Source: Sinorhizobium numidicum (GTDB lineage: Bacteria > Pseudomonadota > Alphaproteobacteria > Rhizobiales > Rhizobiaceae). From it: a DNA stretch of 64,000 bases. Each line of letters begins with the position of its first letter. The first letter of the stretch is position 1. Below, piece after piece: positions 1-8,350 of this stretch. A model generated the notes under the pieces. It saw only the letters and a list, made by a program, of their open reading frames with translations. It ran no database searches and had not been told where the DNA came from. Where the stretch lies: positions 1,798,001-1,862,000 of the forward strand of contig NZ_CP120367.1 in assembly GCF_029892045.1 (NCBI RefSeq). The letters are read 5' to 3'. The translations under genes were made by a program, and so were the position numbers.

Positions 1-816
1 ATCTCAACGACTCCGTATTCAGGCGACATCGTTCGCGGAATACAGGATTGGGCGAATGCGAATGGTCGGACGGTATTCCTGGCCAACACAAACGGCAGTC
101 TGGAACGTGAGAGGGAGACATGGAGAACGTTCCAGTCTCATCGCATCGACGGTGTGCTCTATGTCACAATGTACCATCGAGTCATCGATCCAGAGTCAGG
201 TGACGTTCACATTCCGACAGTACTTGTGAACTGCCGCCCCGGACCGAACCGATCCTACGTCTCGATTGAACCGGATGACTTTCAAGGCTCACGCGACCTC
301 ACGAAGTACTTGCTCGAGCAGGGACATCGGCGCATTGGATATATTCGCCTCAACCCCCGACTGCTTGGTGCACAGCTTCGATACGAGGCATTCCGCGAGG
401 CGATCCGAGATGCTGGGCTATCCGAACAGAATCTTAATGTCCGCTTGGGAATGGACGGCCAAATCGGCGAGGAGAACAACTATGTCTTTGCGGCTGCGAC
501 TGAGATTCTCACTCAACCGGAGCGGCCGACCGCGATCATGTGCGGCAACGACGAGATGGCCCTGCAGGCCTATATTGCTGCTCTAAGCTTGGGACTGAGT
601 ATCCCAACCGACGTCAGCATCGTCGGATTCGACGATTTTCGTACAGTGTCGCATGCGTTAAAGCCCGAACTCACCACCGCCGCCTTGCCCTATTATGACT
701 TGGGATATTGTAGCGCCGAGCGGCTAGAGCGGCTTCTCGAGGGTGAAGACCTTGATCCGAAGCACGCCACGCTCCCTTGTCGTCTTGTCGAGCGGGGTTC
801 GGTCGGCGCGATTTGA
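1..816 (+). CDS. LacI/GalR-family transcriptional regulator, 3' part
   Basis: The reading frame is open from the first base, so the gene begins upstream and the DNA-binding helix-turn-helix is outside the window. What remains is the periplasmic-binding-protein-like effector domain. The visible family signatures are a DGVLY-like strand near residue 50, the QGHRRIGYI strand after the first hinge, the MCGNDEMA motif, and the SIVGFDDF strand with a C-terminal ERG end. LacI-type regulators normally repress nearby sugar-uptake genes and release DNA on binding a sugar. The regulated genes are probably to the left; the next gene to the right is an unrelated cyclase. The family call is firm; the ligand is unknown. 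Confidence 0.9.
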   Translation: MSTTPYSGDIVRGIQDWANANGRTVFLANTNGSLERERETWRTFQSHRIDGVLYVTMYHRVIDPESGDVHIPTVLVNCRPGPNRSYVSIEPDDFQGSRDLTKYLLEQGHRRIGYIRLNPRLLGAQLRYEAFREAIRDAGLSEQNLNVRLGMDGQIGEENNYVFAAATEILTQPERPTAIMCGNDEMALQAYIAALSLGLSIPTDVSIVGFDDFRTVSHALKPELTTAALPYYDLGYCSAERLERLLEGEDLDPKHATLPCRLVERGSVGAI

Positions 817-1487
817 AGCCGGCGGCCCCGTCAGGAGCGACATCGCTTTCGGGTCCGCTTGACCACCGCGTTCGGAGTCGAGGTGAGGAATCCGAGGATC
901 CGTGATCGCCCGCCTCCCATCACCTGCTTCGAAGATTGCTTCGCCGGACGGGCGTGGACGGTGGAAATTGACGGGAGTTGATCGACCTGAGATTGGCTCG
1001 TGGACCGGAACTGTTCTCGTTCTGTGCTTCGAAAGTTGTCTAATTTGCGATGGCGGCGTCAACTATCTTATGCGTTTCGACAGCCCTGCCGGGTGCATGG
1101 TTGTCTACGCGGTCGACAGGGGCCGCCGCACGATGGGGCTTTGCGGGAGGAGCCTTCCTGTGCCGCATACGCACGCAGTTCAATCAGCGTGCAAATCGGC
1201 GCCGTCATTGCGGGTCTGATGATTGGCGCCTCATATCCAGCACTGACGAGCCGATCCTTTTGATGCGCCGTCGGCGCCGCCACCGCGGCGCCCCAATGAT
1301 GTGCAGCATGGAGAGATGGTTAGCGTCTTGCCTGCGTGGCACTCCTCCACCGCCAATCGTTTCAGTTTCCTGTAAGCGGCAGTTTCGCGGGATGTGCTCT
1401 GCCAGGAACGTGTTCGCACACAGAGTTTTGAATGGACGGGCGAGGACGGTGCCATATAGATGCTTCTGAAGACTGCCGAGGCTCGTG
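817..1487. other. Intergenic stretch without a convincing gene
   Basis: About 670 bases. Several overlapping open frames exist on both strands, but none has a recognisable domain and their compositions look like shadow frames. Two short patches in different plus-strand frames, around 1120-1160 and 1190-1240, read as glycine/alanine-rich membrane-like peptide, which could be the wreck of a small secreted protein. The promoter of the following cyclase must lie here, but I see no certain promoter. Confidence 0.4.
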
Positions 1488-3401
1488 ATGGAACGCAAAC
1501 TCGCAGCAATCGTAGCAGGCGACATCGTCGGCTACACCCGTCTGATGTCCGAGGACGAATCCTCGACCTACGCCGCACTGCGCGCGACCTTCAGCGAACT
1601 GATAGTACCGACCGTCGAGAAGCACGGCGGTCGAACTTTCAAGACCACTGGCGACGGCTTTCTCGCGACATTCCCGAGCGTCAACGAGGCGCTTGATGCG
1701 GCGATCGAAATCCAGAACGGATTTGTCGAGCGGCCGTTCGACATGCGTGTCGGCATCAACCTCGGCGACGTCATAGAAGACAATGGCGACATGTTCGGCG
1801 ATGGCGTGAACGTCGCCTCCCGGCTGGAGGCCATGGCGGAGCCCGCCAGCATTTTCGTCAGCGAGGCGGTGGTCCGCAGTGCTGACCGGAGCCGCAGCGA
1901 ACTTTTCTACAGCGTCGGACGAAGGCAGGCCAAGAACATAAGCGAGCCGCTTGCCGTCTATGCCGTGCGGCACACGCCCCGCCAGGTGAGCGGCCGCGAC
2001 TGGATCCGGCGGCTGGACCTCCGTCGGCGTGCCGCTTTGCCTTACGCCATAGGGGCTGCAGCGCTTATCGTCGTGGTTGCATTCACGCAGATGCCCGCAT
2101 TGAGAGCGATTGGCGCCGATCTGGTGGGCAGCCTCGTGCATCTGACGGGCGGCGAGCCTGCAGATGCCCGGCCGACCGTCGCGGTGCTGCCCTTTGACAA
2201 TATGAGTGGTGACGCCGACCAGGGCTATTTCGCCGACGGGCTGACCGAGGACATCATCGCCAACCTTGCGAGAAATCCCGAGCTCCAGGTGATCGCACGC
2301 AACTCAACCTTCGCGCTCCGCGGTCAGGCAGAGGACATCCGCAGGATCGGAGAAAGACTTGGGGCCGGCTATGTGGTGGAAGGCAGTGCCAGACGCGCCG
2401 GCGACAAGCTTCGGGTGGTGGCGCAGTTGATCGATGCGCGCAGCGGCGCCCATCTCTGGTCGCGCACTTACGACCGGCGCGTCGAGGATGTCTTTGTGCT
2501 CCAGACCGAGCTGACGGGCGAGATCGTTTCGCATCTTGTGTCCTATGTGCGCGAGTCGGAAGTGTCGAACGCGGCCGAACGCCCTACGGAAAGCCTTCAG
2601 GCCTACGACCTCGTCCTGCAGGCGCGCGACCGCTACAAACACGGGTCGAAGGATGCGGAGGCGTTGCTTGCCGCGCGTGCGCTGCTTCATCGTGCCCTCG
2701 AGCTCGATCCCGGCTATGCCGCGGCGCGCGCCAATCTCGGGATGACCTATATCGTCGACTTCGCCCAGAGCCTCAGCGGCAGGGCGACCCGGACCGATGT
2801 GGAAACAGGTCTCAGCGAGGCGCGTCAGGCCGTTCGCCTCGATCCCAATCTCGCTGTCGGCTATCAGGTCTTGAGCTTCGGTCTTTCGGTCGCCGGCGAC
2901 TATGCCGGCGCCATGCAGGCCGCAGAACGGGCGGTCGAGCTCAATCCCAACGATCCGGATAGCCTTATGGCGCTGGCAAAGGCCCAGGTCAGGTTCGGCA
3001 GCTATGACAATGCGGTGCGTAACGCCGAGCGGGCGCGCCGGCTGCATCCCATGGCGCCGGAATACTATACCTATGTCTACGGCCAGGCACTCTATGCTGC
3101 TGGCCGCCTCGATGAAGCCGACCAGGTCTTGCGGGAATGCCTGATGCGTGCGCCGCGCGAGGCAGACTGCCTGCTCATACACACGGCAGTCCAGAGCCAG
3201 CGTGGAGACGTGCAAGGCGCGCAGCGCACGATGGCACGCCTGACGGACGTGGATCCTGCGTTTTCACTTGCCGATGAGCGCGCCAATCGTCGCTTCGGCA
3301 GTTCTCCGCTCATGGACCAATTCCTCTCGCAGCTTGCGGAGGCCAGAGCTCCGGACGTAACAAGTGGCTTCCTTTCTCCGACCCTGCGACCACTGCTGTA
3401 G
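1488..3401 (+). CDS. Class III adenylate cyclase with TolB-like and TPR domains
   Basis: About 637 residues. The N-terminus (about 1-165) is a class III nucleotide cyclase domain that makes cAMP from ATP. The two metal-binding aspartates are visible in GDIVGYT (D12) and TTGDGF (D56). A single hydrophobic segment follows at about 183-203, so the cyclase is expected to be cytoplasmic and membrane-tethered. A TolB-like region (VAVLPFDNMSGD, then a GYFADGLTEDI motif) starts near 229, and the last 230 residues are TPR-like helices (repeated ALELDPGYAAARANLG-type units). This architecture is common in multiple copies in Sinorhizobium. A GTG three bases upstream (1485) is in frame; I chose ATG 1488 because MERKLAAIVAGD is the usual beginning. 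The TPRs suggest activation by a partner protein, which is unknown. Confidence 0.92.
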   Translation: MERKLAAIVAGDIVGYTRLMSEDESSTYAALRATFSELIVPTVEKHGGRTFKTTGDGFLATFPSVNEALDAAIEIQNGFVERPFDMRVGINLGDVIEDNGDMFGDGVNVASRLEAMAEPASIFVSEAVVRSADRSRSELFYSVGRRQAKNISEPLAVYAVRHTPRQVSGRDWIRRLDLRRRAALPYAIGAAALIVVVAFTQMPALRAIGADLVGSLVHLTGGEPADARPTVAVLPFDNMSGDADQGYFADGLTEDIIANLARNPELQVIARNSTFALRGQAEDIRRIGERLGAGYVVEGSARRAGDKLRVVAQLIDARSGAHLWSRTYDRRVEDVFVLQTELTGEIVSHLVSYVRESEVSNAAERPTESLQAYDLVLQARDRYKHGSKDAEALLAARALLHRALELDPGYAAARANLGMTYIVDFAQSLSGRATRTDVETGLSEARQAVRLDPNLAVGYQVLSFGLSVAGDYAGAMQAAERAVELNPNDPDSLMALAKAQVRFGSYDNAVRNAERARRLHPMAPEYYTYVYGQALYAAGRLDEADQVLRECLMRAPREADCLLIHTAVQSQRGDVQGAQRTMARLTDVDPAFSLADERANRRFGSSPLMDQFLSQLAEARAPDVTSGFLSPTLRPLL

Positions 3402-3483
3402 GCCCGCGCGGTAGGAATTGAGAGCATTCCAGAAAGAATGTACAACGCCTTTCCGTCCGAAATTGCTTCATCTCAAAGACTTG

Positions 3484-3519
3484 GAGCGGTTCACTGTTTG
3501 CGTGGACAGTGAACCGCTC
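3484..3519. terminator. Perfect 14-bp hairpin between convergent genes
   Basis: GAGCGGTTCACTGT at 3484-3497 is followed by an 8-base loop and its exact reverse complement at 3506-3519. It sits between the end of the cyclase gene and the end of the oppositely oriented molybdenum-hydroxylase relic. No U-tract follows on the plus strand, so it may be a bidirectional transcription stop or a dispersed palindromic repeat rather than a classic terminator. Confidence 0.55.
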
Positions 3520-3535
3520 TATCGCGTTGGCAGAG

Positions 3536-4003
3536 TCAGATAGCCATCGCGGGCAGGCCCGGGAGCAGCTTGTCCAGGGTGATCGGAAATTCGCGCACGC
3601 GGACACCGGTCGCGTTGTAGACGGCGTTGGCGATCGCCGCCCCAGCGCCGCAGACGCCGAGTTCGCCGAGCCCTTTGGCGCCGAGCGGATTGGCCCTGTC
3701 GTCGTATTCCTCGAGAAAGACGACCTCCGTCTCCGGGACGTCGCCGTTGACCGGGACATGATATTCGGCGAGATCGCAATTGACGAAATGGCCATAACGC
3801 GGATCGAGCACGGTTTCCTCCATCAGCGCGGCACCGATGCCCCAGGTCATGCCGCCGAGGATCTGCGAGCGCGCGGTCTTGGGGTTGAGGATGCGGCCTG
3901 CACCGATCACCGACAGCATGCGGCGCATGCGGATCTCACCCGTGTCGCTATCGACTGCGACTTCCGCGAAGTGCGCTCTATAAGAGTGCTGGGAATAGCT
4001 GCT
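3536..4003 (-). pseudogene. C-terminal relic of a xanthine dehydrogenase-family molybdopterin-binding subunit
   Basis: About 155 codons encode only the C-terminal tail of a large molybdenum hydroxylase subunit (normally about 700-770 residues). The recognisable segment runs from SYSQHSYRAHFAEVAVD through RRMLSVIGAGRILNPKTARS, GGMTWGIGAALMEET, GAKGLGELGVCGAGAAIANA and ends with the natural LPGLPAM-type tail and stop. Upstream the frame meets a TAG (4004-4006 on the plus strand) and the family similarity ends abruptly. The first ATG (3928) lies inside conserved sequence. No other subunit (2Fe-2S or FAD) is nearby. This is a deletion remnant that cannot make an active enzyme. Confidence 0.88.
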
Positions 4004-4097
4004 CTAGGTTCCTGTGGCGCGGCCGGCCGCAACCGAGCCGGTGGCTCGAAGCCCTCGGGGACAATTCTGCCGATAAATGCGCCAGGCTTGCCGATCG

Positions 4098-4313
4098 TTA
4101 CCAATTGCCAGGGTCTGCGGTGTGATCAACACTGGCAAACTCATCTGCCTTTTCCCTGTCTAGCGTCAGATTGGTTGCAATCTTTGTCTCATCCGTGACC
4201 GAATAATGCAGAGGTGCCGGCCCTTTGGTCAGTTCCTGATACATGAGCAAGGCGGCCTCCTCGGCAGTGTCTGCCTCGAACTCTTCCGTGATGATGACTG
4301 TGAACTTGCGCAT
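4098..4313 (-). CDS. Small hypothetical protein, 71 aa
   Basis: A compact acidic protein that begins MRKFTVIITEEFEADTAEEA and has normal codon composition and an ATG start. The initial beta-strand/helix pattern (KFTVIITEEFEADTAEEAALLMYQEL) resembles the small rhizobial proteins built on a single beta-alpha unit, but I do not recognise a named family. It has no signal peptide or membrane segment. It stands alone between the molybdenum-hydroxylase relic and a gene-poor stretch. Confidence 0.6.
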   Translation of the reverse strand: MRKFTVIITEEFEADTAEEAALLMYQELTKGPAPLHYSVTDETKIATNLTLDREKADEFASVDHTADPGNW

Positions 4314-4997
4314 GGCCTTGACCTCGCCTGTGCTGGTTTCGATACCTCGTACTTGGGATGTGTAATAACTAGCATTGGACTCTGAACGCGTCGCGGACTT
4401 ACGTGACAGGCCGGCACGACGATTGCGATTGCACTCTCAACTGCAGGACCGGCATTCCTCTTCCAGTCGATCTTCGCGCATGTGTGGTCGCTTGCCGGTT
4501 GGCTTCAGCCGCTCCGACCAGCGTTAGCCTGACAATGAGGATGCGTGCCGCTTCCGGTACAAATGGGAGATCAGCTTCTTTTTTGTGCGTTTCTCGGATG
4601 ATCCGATAGCGAATATTTTCAGGCAGGGTGCATGCGCTCGTTAGAGGTCCTCCCTTCACTCGCCAAATTCGAGACAAGCCCGGAATGTTCCGAGCGGAAA
4701 TTTCCACGGGATCAAGTCCATACTGGTCGGCCTGGCGCTTTGCGCAATGCTGCGATGTAACCCAGGGTACTATTTTATGATGGAGAATGCTTTATTCTCA
4801 CCATCGTCAAAGCGCAGTACCTCCTCCCACTGCGCAAGACGTCGATCGGTTGCATTCCTCCAAGGACCGATCAAGTCAAAGACCCCGACGCCTCCTCCCG
4901 GCTCGGGGTCTACTTCTATGGTACCGCGCGTCGCCGTCCTCTTCCTTGACCACTTGCCTTCCCTTACAATCCCTTCCGTACACAGAGGAGTTGCGCC
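4314..4997. other. Gene-poor stretch with a GC-rich hairpin
   Basis: About 680 bases. A minus-strand open frame of 102 codons (4399-4707) lacks a good ribosome binding site and any recognisable motif, so I do not call it. A 9-bp perfect stem (AGACCCCGA at 4880-4888 pairing with TCGGGGTCT at 4903-4911) could be a terminator read on the minus strand, where it is followed by TTTGACTT, but no minus-strand gene clearly needs one. The last bases hold the ribosome binding site of the following small gene. Confidence 0.4.
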
Positions 4998-5189
4998 ATG
5001 AGCGAAGACGCCTTCAACATGTCGATCCGGAAGTTCCTGAAGGAAGTCGGCGTCACCTCGCAGCGCAAGCTCGAGGAGACGGTGCGCGAAGGGCAGATCG
5101 GCGGCAAGAAGCTGAAGGTCCGCATGACGCTGACGGCGGAAGGCACCGGCCTCAATCACGTGGTGGAAGGCGAGATCGAACTGCCATAG
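4998..5189 (+). CDS. DUF6494-family small protein
   Basis: A 63-residue protein starting MSEDAFNMSIRKFLKEVGVT and ending in an HVVEGEIELP beta segment. Length and sequence match the conserved small alphaproteobacterial family annotated as DUF6494, whose function is unknown. The start is well supported by an AGAGGAG ribosome binding site about 8 bases upstream. The protein is predicted to be soluble and cytoplasmic, with an N-terminal helix and a C-terminal two-strand segment. Confidence 0.85.
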   Translation: MSEDAFNMSIRKFLKEVGVTSQRKLEETVREGQIGGKKLKVRMTLTAEGTGLNHVVEGEIELP

Positions 5190-5474
5190 ACGAATTTGCG
5201 ACTCTTGCTGGCCTCAGGGCACATCGCCGCGAATTGATCGATCTGCGCTTCGCTGAGTATTAGGGCCGATTGTCAAGGCTCGGATAGGTCAAGGGGTGAT
5301 GGGGAGGCCGCTCTTCGACTGCGCAATCACTTCGAACTCGCTCTCGTGGGGTCTGACTGCCCCTCAGATACGCAGAGCTCGACAGCCGAAAAATTGACCC
5401 TGACCTGTCCCCAAGCTCGCCTTCCTCAGTCCCGCAGCGCGTCGCGCTCCTTGCTGCGGCTGCCAACGAAGATC

Positions 5475-6923
5475 TCACGGCGGCGTAATCGTATGATGGC
5501 GTTCGTCGAGATACCGCTCAAGCCACGTATAGCCAGCATACGTGCCCGATGGGACGATGTTGTTCCGATCGCCGGCATTGGTCGTGCTGAGACCGTTTGC
5601 CAGTTCGAAGCTGTCCGGCATGCCGTCGCTGTCGCTATCGATCGGCGGTGACCCCCCGGTGATCACGGGGAAGGAGGCAGATGACGTATAATCCGGGTTC
5701 GTGGCAGGGGCCGTCGACACGTTATTGACAAATCCGATCCACTTCGCGTCGAGGCTATCGCGCGGGAAGGCCCCAACTTGCTGCGTCAGGTGACTCTTGA
5801 GCGTCGCCGTGCTGATGACCGGGGCACTCAAGGCCCCGATAGGAGCGGCCTCGCTTGTCTCGGTGCATGGCGTCACGGGGCTTATCTTCGTGATCCTGCA
5901 CTGCGGGAGGGCCGGCGAGCCCAAGAGCACATTGTCGTTGCCGCTACCCGTGCTAACCGGCGCATACCACCGGTTCGTGGCCGCGGTGTCGTTGCTTTGG
6001 TTGATGAGCGCGATCGGGCCCGTCGATTTCGGCCCGCGCTCCATGATGCTGGCCGCGACATTTGCGCAGGTGCCGATGTTGTTCGCGTCCGGATGATCGT
6101 CGACGACCATGATGCCGAACTGGCCGGGGTTCGAGATCAGGGTGTTGATGACGTCATGCACGCGTTCGTTCTGGGCGCCACATCCCACCGACTTCAGCGC
6201 CGGATTGCGCCACAGATGCGAGCTGATGATGTTGCGCCAGAGAGTGGTCTTGCCGCAGTCTCCCTGGTGCTGGTCCGAGCAGATGAGGGGGCCGTAGTCG
6301 TGATTTGCAGGTGAAAGCGGGTAGGCGAAGAGGCTATATGCGATCGTAATGTTCTTGCCGCTCTGAAACGAGTACATCGCTTGATCGGAACCGTATCCGA
6401 CCGACATGTGGTCGAGGTAGATGTTCTGCGGATCGACGGTGCCTGCCTTCTCGATCCCGATGCCGCTCCGACTGCCTCGTGTGCTGTCCCATGCGGCCTC
6501 GTTGCCCGGACGCACGCGCAGGTGTCTCAGAAACACGTTGCTGGCCAGGATGCGAACGGGGGTCTTCGCGGCCGTCGCTGCAATGCCGGACTTCAGGCGA
6601 ATCTGGATGCCGCCCGGGCTTGTCTGACCCGCCACCGTCAAGGCGCCATTGCTTACAACAATCGGGGACGCAAGCTGGATTGTTCCGCTCACCCTGAATA
6701 CGCACGTGCGAGCTCCAGTTGCCTGCATGCAGGCCCGGAGGCTGCCCGTGCCGGTGTCTGCCGTATTCGTAACAATGAAGACGGCGCCCCCGCGCCCTCC
6801 GCTTGTAGCCTTACCGGCGCCCGAAGCGCCTGGAAACGTGTCGAGCGCTTGTGCGGATTGCGAAGTCGCGACGACAAGCCAGACAAGCGCGATCAACGAC
6901 GCACCACCTCGAAACAGCCGCAT
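5475..6923 (-). CDS. Secreted pectate-lyase-like right-handed beta-helix protein
   Basis: 482 residues. A signal peptide (MRLFRG.. hydrophobic core .. SQSAQA) ends near residue 26. The mature protein begins DTFPGASGAGKATSGGRGG and continues with the TNTADTGTGSLRACM and FRVSGTIQLASPIVV segments typical of polysaccharide lyase family 1 pectate lyases. Later beta-helix rungs (NIYLDHMSVGYGSDQAM, ITIAYSLFAYPL) fit the fold. Near the C-terminus DSDSDGMPDSFELANG is an EF-hand/thrombospondin-3-like calcium loop seen in many secreted lyases. The expected role is beta-elimination of polygalacturonate or a related plant polymer outside the cell. Activity is not proven, and no transport or catabolic partner for oligogalacturonate is adjacent. 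Confidence 0.85.
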   Translation of the reverse strand: MRLFRGGASLIALVWLVVATSQSAQALDTFPGASGAGKATSGGRGGAVFIVTNTADTGTGSLRACMQATGARTCVFRVSGTIQLASPIVVSNGALTVAGQTSPGGIQIRLKSGIAATAAKTPVRILASNVFLRHLRVRPGNEAAWDSTRGSRSGIGIEKAGTVDPQNIYLDHMSVGYGSDQAMYSFQSGKNITIAYSLFAYPLSPANHDYGPLICSDQHQGDCGKTTLWRNIISSHLWRNPALKSVGCGAQNERVHDVINTLISNPGQFGIMVVDDHPDANNIGTCANVAASIMERGPKSTGPIALINQSNDTAATNRWYAPVSTGSGNDNVLLGSPALPQCRITKISPVTPCTETSEAAPIGALSAPVISTATLKSHLTQQVGAFPRDSLDAKWIGFVNNVSTAPATNPDYTSSASFPVITGGSPPIDSDSDGMPDSFELANGLSTTNAGDRNNIVPSGTYAGYTWLERYLDERHHTITPP

Positions 6924-7409
6924 CGCTTGCTCCCTCTGGTTTGGCGAGTCTTGCAGTAAGAATCAGCCGAGCAGAACCCAAGTCAGCCGAACCCCCAACT
7001 CTACACCCCGGCAGGATACTGCTCCGGCCAAAGCCGGGTGTCGACGTCTTTTTTTGGGGCATCCACCAGCCACTGTCGAGGTCGTAAATCTCGGCGAGGG
7101 ACGGTCTTCATAGTGTAGATCAGGCATATGGCCTCCGGACTTTTGCTGACATGTCGAAGCGGTGATTGTCGCCAGAGGGAAGGAGAAGTGAAATGATGCT
7201 CGGGATCACACAGATTTGAAATGCGGAATCGGCATGGGTCGGAAGCAGTCCTCGAACATCACGATCCCCCACGACCTCTCTTCTCTCGCCGCTGCGATTT
7301 CAACATTATGACTCGAATGCGACGTCGCTTCGGCGTTGATTTCCACGGTTTCTGCCAAGCTGGATGGCGTGTAGACTTCGACCAGCGAACCATGGCGAAG
7401 AGGCTTCCA
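6924..7409. other. Intergenic stretch without a convincing gene
   Basis: About 490 bases between the divergently read lyase gene and a small plus-strand gene. It must hold the lyase promoter. The overlapping frames on both strands show no domains. A run of seven T at 7048-7054 is the only notable simple-sequence feature. Confidence 0.35.
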
Positions 7410-7643
7410 ATGAGTCATCCTAAACCGGAAAGGCTCCACCTTACCTTGGCTGAGTTGATCAGTGACCAGATTGAACAGCGCCATGCAACAGAACTGAGAG
7501 CCGTACTCTCAACCGGAAATGAGATCACCATGCACGGAAAGTTCACAGTCGGCACCGACTTCATCATCTACAGAACGGCCAAGGATAATAGCGGCAAATG
7601 GGCGATGACGCCGTTCGCCCATATCGTACAGCTGACGATCTGA
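7410..7643 (+). CDS. Small hypothetical protein, 77 aa
   Basis: The open frame runs from 7221, but the protein-like part begins MSHPKPERLHLTLAELISDQ at ATG 7410, which has a GAAGAGG ribosome binding site 6 bases upstream; I therefore set the start there. The predicted product has an N-terminal helix and a C-terminal beta-rich segment (EITMHGKFTVGTDFIIYRTA). I do not recognise a family. It has no signal peptide and stands alone. Confidence 0.5.
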   Translation: MSHPKPERLHLTLAELISDQIEQRHATELRAVLSTGNEITMHGKFTVGTDFIIYRTAKDNSGKWAMTPFAHIVQLTI

Positions 7644-7814
7644 CCCAAATCCAGCTCTGGCTGAACCAGCAAGGCCTGCGAATGGCCGCTATCCTTGTCC
7701 GATACCAGCGGCGTCGAGTTGATTGCTGCTGAAGGCCGACCAAGGTGAGAAAGGCCTGACCGCGGCAGACGTTGCTCGCTAGAGGCTTTCGGCGCCGCAT
7801 GCTATAAGAGGTGG

Positions 7815-8078
7815 ATGTCCGAAAGCGATCAGCAATTTGAGTTTTCTGAATTCTCCGGCGAATTCGTCGATGATGACGTTATAGTGCATCTGCGCATTTA
7901 TCGTCCTGCCGGCACGAACTCAGATTGGATACTCGAAGTCCTTGATCAGGAAGGAAACACCACCATCTGGAACGATCCCTTCGACACCGATCGTGACGCG
8001 TTTGAAGAGTTCCTAGCCACAGTGCAGCGGGATGGCATCCGCAGCTTTCTTGAAGAGCCGGTGCAAAAGTTACATTGA
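7815..8078 (+). CDS. Small acidic hypothetical protein, 87 aa
   Basis: An acidic 87-residue protein (MSESDQQFEFSEFSGEFVDD start) rich in alternating hydrophobic strands (VIVHLRIYRP, WILEVLDQEGNTTIWND) followed by a helix (DAFEEFLATVQRDGIRSFLEE). AAGAGGTGG lies directly before the ATG and supports this start. Similar small proteins with the DQEGNTTIWNDPFDTDRDAF pattern occur in rhizobia, but I cannot name the family or function. Confidence 0.65.
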   Translation: MSESDQQFEFSEFSGEFVDDDVIVHLRIYRPAGTNSDWILEVLDQEGNTTIWNDPFDTDRDAFEEFLATVQRDGIRSFLEEPVQKLH

Positions 8079-8350
8079 CGCTTGGGCCACGCTCGTTGCG
8101 CGCCAACAGCTGCGCGGCGGAAGATGTACCTGCTAAATGCACCACATGGAAAACAGCTTCCAGTCTCAGCGAGCAGCAGTGGTTACCGGGCTCCGCTCGA
8201 CGATGCGAACAACGGCCCTGAGGGCTGGCCTGCACAATCGCCTTGTCTCCGCAAGGGAAGTTTTTGAGCCGCCCACGCGAGCAAGCAACCAGCGCCCGCT
8301 AGCAATGTTCAAGAATCGTCCAATGCTAAATTACAAAGTGAAGACGCCCA

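Noticed and set aside
1050..1469. Plus-strand frame of 139 codons as a real gene
   Set aside because: Only isolated patches look protein-like, and they are in different frames; no ribosome binding site or family.
4399..4707. Minus-strand open frame of 102 codons
   Set aside because: No ribosome binding site or motif, and the last third reads like a shadow of the plus strand; too weak to call a gene.
4880..4911. GC-rich hairpin as terminator of a gene
   Set aside because: No gene on either strand ends near it, so it is noted in the gap entry and not called a terminator.
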